DNA of 64,000 nucleotides from Desulfobacula sp. (GCA_018645325.1 JABGOU010000010.1:1-64000); one strand, 5' to 3'. Counted from the stretch's first letter, positions 39,267-47,398 are shown. The notes: generated by a model not told the origin, from the letters alone. Numbers and translations are program-made.

Positions 39267-40336
39267 CACAATTTACCTGTCAGGCCAATAATAATATCAT
39301 CAACTGAAATTTGAGTCATACATGACAGGTTGTTCAAACAGGGCGGGGTAGAACCAAACCTTGTACAGGGGCTGCATTTAAGGTTTTTATTGATGACAAG
39401 GTGCTTCCGACCTTCTGGCGCCCATTTGGCAGCAATCCCGGCACCAAACAGAGAAATTGTTGGAACATTGCTCAATACCCCCATATGCAGTATTCCGGAA
39501 TCAGTACTGATCAATAATTCTGATTTATTAAACAGAGCCGCTGTTTCAATAATTGAAAGTGCGGAGCATAGATTTATTCCTGCATCTGTTTTACAAAGCT
39601 CCATGATTTTTTTGCATTGATTATATTCTTTTGAACCACCGATTAAAATTGGTTTGATATTTTTATTTGCTATCCAGTCCATGACTTTTGCCCATTTTTT
39701 TTCAGGCCAGAGCCGTTCATCTATTGTTGCACCCGGGAATAAACAGATAATTTTTTCTTTTTTGAATGATTTAGGCTGATTGTGAACCTGGGGAATAAAA
39801 TATGGAAATTTAAAATGAAATGGTTTTTTAAGGTCAAACACCATTGAAAAAAGTTCCCAGAATATCTTTGCCTCATAGATATTTTGGCTGTAGGATATGG
39901 CTTTGTCATACATTTTCTCACGGCCATTGGTTTTAAATCCGGCTTTGATATCTGCAGAGACTATCCTTGTAATAATTGCAGACAAAAAGTGAGATTGCTC
40001 CGTATCAAAAACAAGGTCATACTTAGTTTGAAAAACAGACAGCATGGATAAAAATTTTTTGTATGAAAAGACCTGATTTAAAAATGTAACGCTGTTAAAT
40101 ACAATTATATTTCTTGGTTCACATAAAATATCAATCTTTACATGAAATGAGAAGGCAATCTCTTTCAGAATTGGGAGCAGTAAAAGGGCATCTCCCATTC
40201 CTCCTGGCCTTATTACCAGAATTTTTTTTATTGGTGTATCTTTGGATTTAGATATGGCTGGTTTGGGAAATAATTTTAATAAAATCGGACCAATGATTTG
40301 ATCAATTTGTTTTATGATTTTGATGGTATTCATCAT
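39266..40336 (-). CDS. Glycosyltransferase family 9 (heptosyltransferase-like)
   Basis: A 356-residue GT9 enzyme of the ADP-heptose:LPS heptosyltransferase family. Signs are ILVIRPGGMGDALLLLPIL near the N-terminus, LFPGATIDERLWPEKKWAKV, ISTDSGILHMGVLSNVPTISLFG, and a cysteine-containing tail (CSPCTRFG...PPC) seen in many GT9 proteins. It overlaps the UbiA-like gene by four bases (ATGA) and the next GT by one codon. The sugar may be heptose or another LPS/capsule residue. Confidence 0.9.
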   Translation of the reverse strand: MMNTIKIIKQIDQIIGPILLKLFPKPAISKSKDTPIKKILVIRPGGMGDALLLLPILKEIAFSFHVKIDILCEPRNIIVFNSVTFLNQVFSYKKFLSMLSVFQTKYDLVFDTEQSHFLSAIITRIVSADIKAGFKTNGREKMYDKAISYSQNIYEAKIFWELFSMVFDLKKPFHFKFPYFIPQVHNQPKSFKKEKIICLFPGATIDERLWPEKKWAKVMDWIANKNIKPILIGGSKEYNQCKKIMELCKTDAGINLCSALSIIETAALFNKSELLISTDSGILHMGVLSNVPTISLFGAGIAAKWAPEGRKHLVINKNLKCSPCTRFGSTPPCLNNLSCMTQISVDDIIIGLTGKL

Positions 40337-41217
40337 GTACTATAAATAATAATTGTTAAAAATAAAAGAAAGATTGATGCGGAAAGTAAGAGCTGACTGT
40401 CTGAAAAAAGTGTTTTGATTGGATCAGCGGCTTTACCAAAGTCTGCAAGATAAATAAATCTAAATATGCCATAGGCTGCCGGTATAATGGAGAAAATAAC
40501 AAATTTGCCATGTTCAACCGCATACAGGGAGTAGACCACCAGGGTTACACTTCCGCATGCCCAGAGCATGTTGTTAAGAAAGGTCAAAGAATATCCTGCC
40601 TGACTTTGCCGATGAAGCCTTGCTGTCTTTTTCCCAAGTTCCTTGAGTTCGTTTAACCGCTTGGCAATGGAGATCATCATGGCAATGAAAAAAACAGTTA
40701 AAAATAACCAGCTTGATACTGCTACATTACAGACAGCTCCCCCTGCAAGCACCCTTAATACAAAACCTGTGGCAATAACAAAAATTTCAAAAATTACAAT
40801 AGATTTAAAGTATAAACTATAACTTAAGGAGAGAAGCAAATAGGCCAGAAGATAGGTCAAAAATAATGAAGGGAAATGGGAAAAGACCGATATCAATATG
40901 ATAAGGAAAACCAAGCCTGCTGAAAGAACCAGCGCAGTTTTTCCAGAAACGGTCCTGGCGCAAAAGGGGCGATTTTGTTTTTCAGGATGAAATTGGTCAT
41001 TTACTTTATCTACCCAGTCATTAACTATATACCCCAATCCTGAAACAAGGCAGAAAACAAAACAACCTAGACCGGTAATAAAGATAGTTTCACTTAAAAG
41101 GTTGCCGGAAAAAAACAAAGGCGAAAATAAAAGAAGGTTTTTGATCCACTGATTTGGCCGAATCAGTTTAATGTGGGTTTTGCAAAATAAGATGATATTA
41201 ATTTTATTTTCAGCCAT
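40333..41217 (-). CDS. UbiA-family prenyltransferase, decaprenyl-phosphate phosphoribosyltransferase-like
   Basis: A 294-residue membrane protein with about eight or nine helices. The RPNQWIKNLLLFSPLFF opening and the first aspartate-rich motif NDWVDKVNDQFHPEKQNRP match the DPPR-synthase branch (Rv3806c-like), which transfers phosphoribose from PRPP to polyprenyl phosphate, rather than quinone-forming UbiA. It is first in the glycan operon and divergent from pilA across a 389-base gap. Polyprenyl-phosphoribose could feed an arabinose or ribose donor for a GT-C enzyme; this is inference. Confidence 0.85.
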   Translation of the reverse strand: MAENKINIILFCKTHIKLIRPNQWIKNLLLFSPLFFSGNLLSETIFITGLGCFVFCLVSGLGYIVNDWVDKVNDQFHPEKQNRPFCARTVSGKTALVLSAGLVFLIILISVFSHFPSLFLTYLLAYLLLSLSYSLYFKSIVIFEIFVIATGFVLRVLAGGAVCNVAVSSWLFLTVFFIAMMISIAKRLNELKELGKKTARLHRQSQAGYSLTFLNNMLWACGSVTLVVYSLYAVEHGKFVIFSIIPAAYGIFRFIYLADFGKAADPIKTLFSDSQLLLSASIFLLFLTIIIYST

Positions 41218-41501
41218 TTAGCTAAAATTCCTGATTATTTTCAGAAGTCTAAATAGGATAAATGAATATATCACCATATGTATTTAGAACAAAGGTATTA
41301 TTTGCAAAAATGATTAAAATCATTTTATAAAAATAATATCAGAGATATTTTTTTGTTTATGCGACAATTTTTGGTAAAATGTTTCAAAAATTGTTTGTAA
41401 TTTAATTAGTTTTTTTCAAAAATAAAGCTGCAATTTTTTAATAGTCTAAAAAAGGTAATCATATCAGAATGTTCCATGTTTTTTAGATTTTTTATTCAGG
41501 C

Positions 41502-41517
41502 TGGCACCTTTTTTGAT
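41502..41517 (+). promoter_or_regulatory. Candidate sigma-54 (-24/-12) promoter of pilA
   Basis: TGGCAC (41502-41507), five bases, then TTGAT (41513-41517). It matches the -24 element TGGCAC exactly and the -12 element TTGCW except for C to A, with correct spacing. Predicted start of transcription is near 41529, about 80 bases before pilA. pilA genes are classically RpoN/PilR-controlled, and both regulators are encoded in this window. Confidence 0.72.
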
Positions 41518-41547
41518 AAATAAATTTAGTAAATACGATCTTAAGTA

Positions 41548-41580
41548 AAGAATTAAAGTAAGAATTAAAGTAAGAATTAA
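41548..41580 (+). repeat. 12-bp tandem repeat in the pilA leader
   Basis: AAGAATTAAAGT occurs at 41548-41559 and 41560-41571, followed by a partial third copy (AAGAATTAA, 41572-41580). It lies in the predicted pilA 5' untranslated region, between the sigma-54-type promoter and the ribosome-binding site. Function unknown; it may only reflect slippage in AT-rich DNA. Confidence 0.75.
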
Positions 41581-41606
41581 TTAACATTAAAAAATGGAGG
41601 TGACGA

Positions 41607-41825
41607 ATGTTGACCTGGCTAAGACAAAGAAGAAATCAAAAAGGTTTTACCTTGATTGAACTTATGATTGTTATTGCAATTATAGGTATCCTTGCTGCAA
41701 TTGCTATCCCACAGTTCAGCAGCTACCGGGCAAAGTCCTATAACTCGGCAGGATTAAGCGATATCAGGAACCTGAGAACCGATCTTGAAGCATACTATGC
41801 AGAATGGGATGAATATCCTAATTAA
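41607..41825 (+). CDS. pilA: Short type IV major pilin (PilA-N, e-pilin-like)
   Basis: A 72-residue prepilin: a 13-residue basic leader ending at Gly13, then a 59-residue mature pilin starting [20 protein letters not shown] with Glu5. It stops after the alpha helix and lacks the usual C-terminal globular head, just like Geobacter PilA, to which it aligns without gaps over its whole length. Aromatic residues in the mature chain are F1, F24, Y27, Y32, Y50, Y51, W54 and Y57, 8 of 59. Strong GGAGG before the ATG. The next gene encodes a secreted partner. Conductivity is an inference only. Confidence 0.93.
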   Translation: MLTWLRQRRNQKGFTLIELMIVIAIIGILAAIAIPQFSSYRAKSYNSAGLSDIRNLRTDLEAYYAEWDEYPN

Positions 41826-41894
41826 TCAATATGGATAATTCAAGAATTCAAAATTTTTAGATTCAAGCTTAATCCAAAATACAGGAGAGATAAA

Positions 41895-42236
41895 ATGACA
41901 AAAAATATAATAATAGCTTTAGGTCTTCTCATGATGATAGCCTTTACTTCAACTGTTTGGGCAGAAACAGTGACTATTGACGGAAGCAACTCCGGGGGGA
42001 CAGATCTGGTATTTACCACTTCTCCCAATACAACAATGAATACTGCAACCACGGCTACTGCGTTTTATATTGCTGCTGCCAGCACCAGAACTACTACAAG
42101 TAACGGGATTGAATATGCAATGACATCAGCCAATGGTTTTATTTACCAGAAGGCTCAAGCAACTGCCGGCGCTTGTACTGCAGCTGGAACTGCCGGTGCT
42201 GTACCAAGTGGTTATACAGTAAAAGGCGGAACCTGA
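41895..42236 (+). CDS. Secreted pilin-head-like protein (PilA-C/Spc-like)
   Basis: A 113-residue protein with a clear signal peptide (IIIALGLLMMIAFTSTVWA, cleavage before ETV) and a Thr/Ala/Ser-rich mature part. The end, NGIEYAMTSANGFIYQKA then PSGYTVKGGT, resembles the C-terminal beta head of full-length deltaproteobacterial pilins. In Geobacter the corresponding gene (PilA-C or Spc) follows pilA and stabilises the short pilin. The same order, an AGGAG ribosome-binding site 70 bases after the pilA stop, and a shared terminator support the same role here. Confidence 0.82.
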   Translation: MTKNIIIALGLLMMIAFTSTVWAETVTIDGSNSGGTDLVFTTSPNTTMNTATTATAFYIAAASTRTTTSNGIEYAMTSANGFIYQKAQATAGACTAAGTAGAVPSGYTVKGGT

Positions 42237-42265
42237 TCCAAAACATAAAGAGTTAATTTGCGTTT

Positions 42266-42301
42266 AAAAGCCAGACCCCAAATTCTTGGGGTCTGGCTTT
42301 T
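42266..42301 (+). terminator. Strong rho-independent terminator after the pilin genes
   Basis: A perfect 16-bp stem, AAAAGCCAGACCCCAA (42266-42281) with TTGGGGTCTGGCTTTT (42286-42301), a four-base loop and a T tract. It ends the pilA-N/pilA-C unit; the ribosome-binding AAAGG of the next gene follows directly, so that gene may depend on read-through or another promoter. Confidence 0.93.
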
Positions 42302-42312
42302 TAAAGGTATGT

Positions 42313-44031
42313 ATGAAAATTAAAACCGGTTCATTTAAAAGCCAGCCTTTTCTTATCTGCCTGTTGCTCATCATGGCCATTTACCTTCCCGTTAATTATT
42401 TTGGTTTTGTGAGCATGGATGATGCAGAACATTTTGATAAATTTTTAAATGAAGATTTTAATTTTGATCTTTTCAAAACATTCTTTCGTGATTCAGCAAC
42501 AACATATTACAGGCCCTTGTTAGCCCTGTCCTTTTATCTTGACGGCCAGATCTGGGGATTGTCAATGAAAGGATATCATTTTACCAATTATTTTTTCCAT
42601 ATCATAAATGCCATACTTGTCTATTTGATTGCTTTGCAGCTTTTTAAGCAGGATAAGAAAGTAAAGTTTTATGCAAGTCTTGCCATGGTTTTATTCGGCC
42701 TTCATCCATTGACCTGTGAATCAGTGGCCTGGGTTTCAGGTCGCTCAGATATTGCCGGGGTTTTCTTTTTTCTTTTGGGGGTTTATTTTTATTTTATAAG
42801 GAAACCTTTTCGATTTGTACTGACACCCTTTGCAGTTTTTATGGGAATGCTGTGCAAGGAAAACGCTTTAGCAGGCATTCCAATTATTATACTCATGGAT
42901 CTGTTCATCAATTGTATCCATAAACATCGGGTTAAAGATATTTTAAAATCTTTTGTTGTATGGAGCATTGTCATGGCAGTTCCCCTTTTTTTATACCTGT
43001 TTTTAAGAACGGGCGGGTGGGAGTATTATACTAATGTTTCTTTTTTCGTGCCTGCAAAAACAATTGATACGGGTAGCGGTGAAATAAGTTTTTTTAAGTT
43101 TTTTCAAGTTTTCCCAGTGATCGCTTTTTATCTTAAAAAGCTTATAATCCCGTTTCCGCTTAATTTTGCAATATCCCAGATCAATACATTGATTTATTCA
43201 ATGGTTTTTTTTGCTTTTTGTATGCTGAATATTTTTTGGTTCTTTAAAAAAAAAAGATTTTTAGCACTCTGGAGCATGATCCTTGTCATATCTTTTGTTC
43301 CGGCCCTGCCAATTGCTTTTGGAACAATAGCATGGGTTCCTTTTGCTGAAAGATACTTGTATCTGTCCGTCAGTGTGGCAGGTATTTGCATGGCTGCCTG
43401 CGGCCGTTATTTTGTTAAAAAAGGTTTTATAAGTTTTCAAAACCAATGGATAGTTTTCATTGTCCTGATACTTGTTTTTTCTATTACAACTTTTAACAGA
43501 GAATTTGTGTGGAGAAATAATCAAACCCTCTGGGCAGATACCTTGAAAAAAAATCCGAATTCCAGCATGGTATTGTTTAAATATGGTCAGGCTTTTGGAC
43601 GAGAAAAAGAAATATGGGCTTACAAAAAAGCTATAGCTATTTCAGATAATTTCAAATTTAAAGATCTAACTCTTCTTGAGATTGCAGAATATGAAAAATC
43701 TGTCGGGAATTATGATAAAGCAATTGAAAATATTGAAAAGGCATTGGCTATTAATAAAAATTTTGAAAATCTGTGTCAAGCGGCTGAAATTATTTTATCA
43801 ATAGGACTAGAGAATAAACATCTTGAAAAAGAATATACAGCACAGGCTATACCATATTATAAGTCTGCATATAAAACACATAAGACCGCCTTTGTTCTGT
43901 ATGAAATTGGAATACTAATGAAAAAAACAGGCAGGCAGGCTGAGGCAATACAAATTTTTAAAAAGGTGATTCATAAACATCCAAAGTCGAAATATGCTCT
44001 TTATGCAGGTATACAGCTAAAAAAAATATAA
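42313..44031 (+). CDS. GT-C-type membrane glycosyltransferase with TPR tail (TMTC-like)
   Basis: A 572-residue protein with about ten membrane helices (roughly residues 15-410) and a C-terminal TPR region (about 430-572). FVSMDDAEHF has the paired acidic residues of a GT-C first loop; TYYRPLLALSFYLDGQIWG and HPLTCESVAWVSGRSD match TMTC-type protein O-mannosyltransferase-like proteins. Such enzymes use polyprenyl-phosphate sugars on exported proteins. It begins right after the pilin terminator, so pilin glycosylation is a plausible role. ATG 42313 has AAAGG five bases upstream; a TTG at 42286 inside the terminator is unlikely. Confidence 0.85.
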   Translation: MKIKTGSFKSQPFLICLLLIMAIYLPVNYFGFVSMDDAEHFDKFLNEDFNFDLFKTFFRDSATTYYRPLLALSFYLDGQIWGLSMKGYHFTNYFFHIINAILVYLIALQLFKQDKKVKFYASLAMVLFGLHPLTCESVAWVSGRSDIAGVFFFLLGVYFYFIRKPFRFVLTPFAVFMGMLCKENALAGIPIIILMDLFINCIHKHRVKDILKSFVVWSIVMAVPLFLYLFLRTGGWEYYTNVSFFVPAKTIDTGSGEISFFKFFQVFPVIAFYLKKLIIPFPLNFAISQINTLIYSMVFFAFCMLNIFWFFKKKRFLALWSMILVISFVPALPIAFGTIAWVPFAERYLYLSVSVAGICMAACGRYFVKKGFISFQNQWIVFIVLILVFSITTFNREFVWRNNQTLWADTLKKNPNSSMVLFKYGQAFGREKEIWAYKKAIAISDNFKFKDLTLLEIAEYEKSVGNYDKAIENIEKALAINKNFENLCQAAEIILSIGLENKHLEKEYTAQAIPYYKSAYKTHKTAFVLYEIGILMKKTGRQAEAIQIFKKVIHKHPKSKYALYAGIQLKKI

Positions 44032-44039
44032 AATTTTTT

Positions 44040-44173
44040 GTAATTGTTCAGCCCGTTAAAAAAGTTATCCCCAAAGCCCTGTCTGATGGATATTTGCAGG
44101 AGGTTAAGCGAATAGCCTCGAAACAAATATCCATCAGACAGGGCGGTTTCAAGCGTAAGAGCTGAATAATTAC
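44040..44173. mobile_element. Miniature inverted-repeat element, copy 2
   Basis: A 134-bp relative of the element at 18803-18935. Ends are GTAATTGTTCAGC on the left and GTAATTATTCAGC read inward from the right, with a perfect 21-bp internal inverted repeat (GCCCTGTCTGATGGATATTT plus one base). It is flanked by an 8-bp direct repeat AATTTTTT (44032-44039 and 44174-44181). It begins nine bases after the stop codon of the GT-C gene. No coding capacity; a related full transposase is not in the window. Confidence 0.9.
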
Positions 44174-44417
44174 AATTTTTTAATACATCTTTTGACAATT
44201 TATGAGTTTTAGTTCAATTTAAGCAAAACTTTTCGATAACAAATCTTGCATAATGTGTTATTCTGTTTTAATGCAAGTAAGATGCAAATTATAACCGTTT
44301 GAATATATTGAATATTTTGAGAATTATAATTTTTTTCTATTTCGCAGCAATCGGGCAAAAGAGTGGGTTATTCAAAGGCCTCTAACTGTGTAATTGACAA
44401 AAACTGTTGGTTAAATT
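44174..44417. other. Noncoding stretch between miniature element and IS
   Basis: 244 AT-rich bases with no convincing gene. The only structure seen is a 7-bp inverted repeat CTTGCAT/ATGCAAG (44245-44251 and 44271-44277). Together with 45739-45971 it is probably the original intergenic spacer before fimT, split by the insertion sequence. Confidence 0.5.
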
Positions 44418-45738
44418 CAGTAATGTCCGGTTAGGTTTTTGCTTGTGTTATTATTTTTTGATCTTTGACAACATTGTCCCTACTTGGATTCGGTGCAGCA
44501 GCATCAGTGCCACTGAATAGTTCATTTAAGATTGTGGTCCGTAATTCTCGAACTCTTTTGATAGAAACCTTTTCACTGAACTGTTCCCGGCAGTATATAG
44601 CCATCAGCAAATATGTGATGAGGCCTCCGAGTATTTGAACCATGAGCCCATATTCACTTCTGGCAATCAAATGGTATACCTTTAAGTGTTCTTTCCACCA
44701 TTTGAAAAAATTTTCTATGGTCCACCTGAGTTTATAAATCGTTGCTATCTGTTCAGCTGTCAGATCATGCCGATCAGTCGCAACATAATATTTAACCCCG
44801 GCAATCTTATAATCGACGACTCGAACAGGCTTCCGGGTCTGATTTTGTCCAGGGGTGCCAATAAGTACCACAGCATCATAGAAAATATAATTGCCAGGGA
44901 TAACGCAGTTCTCTTTAAGGATTGTCCTTGTTGTTTTGGTTTTGATACGGCAAACAAAATGTTTGTTTTCTTTTTGAAGCAGGTCAAAATCCTTATGAGA
45001 TTGATACCCCCGGTCCATGACACCGGTTTGTCCTTTTGAAAGAATAAGGTTAACAAAAGGACGTTCTCCACCATTACCGTCAGTAAGGAATATTTTGTTT
45101 GGAATGCCGTGATTGATATCAAATCCGCAATGAGCTTTGGCTTTTTTAGAACCTTTTCTGTAATCAGCCCAGTACATTGAAAGAACTGCATCAATCAGTC
45201 TGCCATCAATGGATACAAGATTTCCTAACTGTGAATGCTCTTTAGGAAGAACGCCCGCAGCCTGTTTATAAAGATTTTCAAAAATGAATTGTAATTGTTC
45301 AAGCCCCCTATGGTTGACTGCCTCAGAAAAGCTGCTGCGACTAATACCCCATCCGGGGAGATGTTTTGTTTGGCAAATTCATTTTCTTTCAGATCTTGAA
45401 TGAGGTGCCGGGCTGATTTGTGTTCCTGAAGATGAAAGTATATCAGGGCGTTTAATTGGTCCTCAAATGTCATTTTTAAAGGTCGATCTCCTCTTGATAA
45501 TAATTCTGGCGTAAATGGAAATAACTTTACCAGAGGAATCTTAAATTTGTCAAAAGTCAGAGACTGAAGCTGTTTTTTAGGGATCGATATGCAAGTCATG
45601 CTTTAACTCCTTGAAAATAAAGGTTATATTTTCAAGGCGCGCGGCATTTTGCCGCCCCTTTGTCAACAAAAAAATGAAGTTTTAATTAAAAAAAATGTGT
45701 TAGATGTGCTATGCAAGTATCTAACCGGACATCACTAT
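44418..45738 (-). mobile_element. IS4-family insertion sequence
   Basis: About 1.32 kb. Terminal inverted repeats AGTAATGTCCGGTTAG (44419-44434) and, on the other strand, AGTGATGTCCGGTTAG (45721-45736) match at 15 of 16 positions. An 8-bp direct repeat GTTAAATT (44410-44417 and 45739-45746) is the likely target duplication; the exact ends are uncertain by one or two bases. It holds one broken transposase gene on the minus strand. Hairpins upstream of that gene (45609-45637 and 45641-45655) resemble the transcription-shielding stems of IS ends. Confidence 0.9.
44431..45599 (-). pseudogene. IS4-family transposase, frameshifted
   Basis: The N-terminal part (45599 to about 45365) and C-terminal part (about 45365 to 44431) are in different frames; the total length is not a multiple of three. 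In the second frame the protein continues PGWGISRSSFSEAVNHRGLE, then SIDGRLIDA (first catalytic Asp), VMDRGYQSH (second Asp) and YKLRWTIENFFKWWK, the Y-R-E-K box of IS4 transposases with the catalytic Glu. A -1 shift around 45360-45370 would restore the frame; I see no canonical slippery heptamer there, so inactivation by indel is more likely than programmed frameshifting. AAGGAG precedes the ATG. Confidence 0.88.
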
Positions 45739-45971
45739 GTTAAATTGACAAGTTTTGTAAAATAACAATTTTATAATCTTAAATGAAATGATTTGTTCTC
45801 AGTGAGCCATATTCTGTATTCATAATTGATCAATCTACGTTGACAGTGTTTTCGACGATAATTTGTTATTGTAAAGAGTTTACTATGTGGATTATTAGAA
45901 AATAAATTAATGCTTGCATTATTCTTGCTTATAATATTTTAGATGGATAATCATGAAATCAGGATTTTAGT
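45739..45971 (+). promoter_or_regulatory. Leader of the minor pilin operon with weak sigma-70-like promoter
   Basis: 233 AT-rich bases between the IS and fimT. The best promoter match is TTGACA (45840-45845) with TGTTAT 18 bases on (45864-45869), which is only moderate. A TTGACA at the IS junction (45745-45750) and TATAAT at 45772-45777 are 21 bases apart, too far for a normal promoter. No -24/-12 element was found, unlike before pilA. Confidence 0.35.
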
Positions 45972-46523
45972 ATGGTATTGAGAAATAAAATAGAGGCAAA
46001 GGCGGGTTTCACGCTAATAGAGCTTATGATTGTGATTGCCATGATTGGTATTTTGTCTGCTATTGCAGTTCCAAGATTCAATGCCTGGCTTCCAGGGTAC
46101 AGGCTTAAATCAGCTGTTAGTGATTTACAATCAAATATGCAAAAAGCAAGAGTTATGGCAATAAAAGGAAACCTTTCAGTTCAGATACGATTTGACAATA
46201 CAAATTTACCGGGTTTTTATTATTTTGATACTATTGACGATGATGCGTACACAGCCGGAGAATTCCGGGTTAATCTCTCATCCTACAGCAGTGGAGTTGA
46301 TTATGGCACAGGAAATGCCAGTCTTAACTGGAGTGGAAATAATTGTACCCAGGCTACAGCCATAGGTTTTGGAAGCCGTGGTACGGCAAACCAGGCAAGT
46401 GTTTTTCTGCAGAATGAAAATGCAGCTGTCTGTTATGCAGTAACTACCAGTATTGCCGGTACTGCAAAAGTCAGAAAATATAACGGATTACTGCCGTTTA
46501 GTACTAACAATTGGATTCAATAA
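45972..46523 (+). CDS. fimT: Type IV minor pilin, FimT/FimU (GspH) type
   Basis: A 183-residue prepilin: short basic leader ending in Gly, then [20 protein letters not shown] with Glu5, followed by a beta-rich head (IRFDNTNLPGFYYFDTI...). The LQSNMQKARVMAIKGN helix after the N-terminal segment is the GspH/FimT domain mark. It begins the operon fimT-pilW-pilV-pilX-pilY1, the standard set of minor pilins that prime pilus assembly with PilY1. Two cysteines (NNCTQ and AAVCYA) may form a disulfide. Confidence 0.9.
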   Translation: MVLRNKIEAKAGFTLIELMIVIAMIGILSAIAVPRFNAWLPGYRLKSAVSDLQSNMQKARVMAIKGNLSVQIRFDNTNLPGFYYFDTIDDDAYTAGEFRVNLSSYSSGVDYGTGNASLNWSGNNCTQATAIGFGSRGTANQASVFLQNENAAVCYAVTTSIAGTAKVRKYNGLLPFSTNNWIQ

Positions 46524-47398
46524 TGGTCTATAATATTTATAATTCTAATAAATCCAAAGGTTTTACATTAATTGAAATTCTTATCACTTTATTAATTTCA
46601 AGCGTTGTGATGATTGCAGCTTATCAGACATTCGACTCCCAGCAAAAAAGTTATTTGATCCAGGAGAATGTTGCAACAATGCAGCAAGGGCTGAGGGCGT
46701 CAATGCTTCTTCTGACTAATGATATCAGGATGGCAGGATATGACAGCCAACTCAGCGATAATTTTGGAATTACAGATATCACTCCCAGAGACATAAATAA
46801 CAACGTAGATGCCGGGAATACTGGAAAAAGCGGTATCGAGATCACAGCAGATTTAGATGATGACGGGCAAATCAGTACTGGAGAAAGGATTCACTACTCA
46901 GTTTATGATTTCGTCGCAGGTGATGGAAATCTTGATCTGGCAAGAAATAGTGGTAATGGTAGACGGCTATTGGCCGAAAATATCCAGGGATTTGGTCTTG
47001 CTTTTGCCTTTGACGATGATCTTGACAATGAAATGGACACCTATACTGCAACAAATCCCGGTGCAACCCAGCATATTATTTGGGCCATAGATTCAGACGG
47101 TGACAATGACCTTGATACAAATCTTGATACAAACCTTGATGGGATTATTGATGTTGCTGACAGCCCCGGTGGGGCTGGGAGTAATGGTATAATTGTGGGA
47201 ACTGCCCTTTCAACTGATGTTCCCATTGCCAATATTCGGGCCGTAAAAGTTTGGCTGCTTGCAGAAACCGACCAAATACAAACCGGCCTAAATTCAACAG
47301 ACACCTATATCGTTGGAAAATATGTAATTACACCAAACAATAACAAACTGATGAGGCTTTCAAGCACAACCATTAAATGCCGAAACCTGGGGTTATGA
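46523..47398 (+). CDS. pilW: Type IV minor pilin PilW
   Basis: A 291-residue prepilin with leader ...NKSKG and mature start FTLIEILITLLISSVVMIAA (Glu5 present), then the typical PilW region AYQTFDSQQKSYLIQENVATM and LLTNDIRMAGYD. The head holds acidic calcium-loop-like stretches (DLDDDGQISTGE and DSDGDNDLDTNLDTNLDG). The ATG at 46523 overlaps the fimT stop (TAATG), so they are translationally coupled; an upstream in-frame TTG at 46511 is less likely. Confidence 0.92.
   Translation: MVYNIYNSNKSKGFTLIEILITLLISSVVMIAAYQTFDSQQKSYLIQENVATMQQGLRASMLLLTNDIRMAGYDSQLSDNFGITDITPRDINNNVDAGNTGKSGIEITADLDDDGQISTGERIHYSVYDFVAGDGNLDLARNSGNGRRLLAENIQGFGLAFAFDDDLDNEMDTYTATNPGATQHIIWAIDSDGDNDLDTNLDTNLDGIIDVADSPGGAGSNGIIVGTALSTDVPIANIRAVKVWLLAETDQIQTGLNSTDTYIVGKYVITPNNNKLMRLSSTTIKCRNLGL

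Larger units (their letters stand above)
41218..41606. other. Intergenic region between the glycan operon and pilA
   Basis: 389 AT-rich bases without a credible gene, between divergent ubiA-like and pilA. It holds the sigma-54-type promoter at 41502-41517 and the 12-bp tandem repeat at 41548-41580, and must also contain the promoter of the minus-strand glycan operon, which I could not place with confidence. GGAGG directly before the pilA start is a strong ribosome-binding site. Confidence 0.7.

Noticed and set aside
40333-41217. UbiA-like gene as quinone prenyltransferase
   Set aside because: The RPNQWIKN opening and the NDWVDKVNDQFHPEKQNRP motif fit the phosphoribosyltransferase branch, and the gene is in a glycan operon.
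18803-44173. The paired palindromic elements as CRISPR repeats or as offspring of the local IS4
   Set aside because: Two copies 25 kb apart with no spacers exclude CRISPR. The IS4 ends (AGTRATGTCCGGTTAG) are only loosely similar to GTAATTGTTCAGC, so the local IS is not the likely source.
45340-45380. Programmed -1 frameshifting in the IS4 transposase
   Set aside because: The reading frames could be joined by a -1 shift, but I see no canonical X-XXY-YYZ heptamer in the N-terminal frame, and IS4 transposases are normally made from one frame. An indel is simpler.
45745-45777. TTGACA and TATAAT downstream of the IS as a strong promoter
   Set aside because: The two hexamers are 21 bases apart, outside the usual 16-19 base range.
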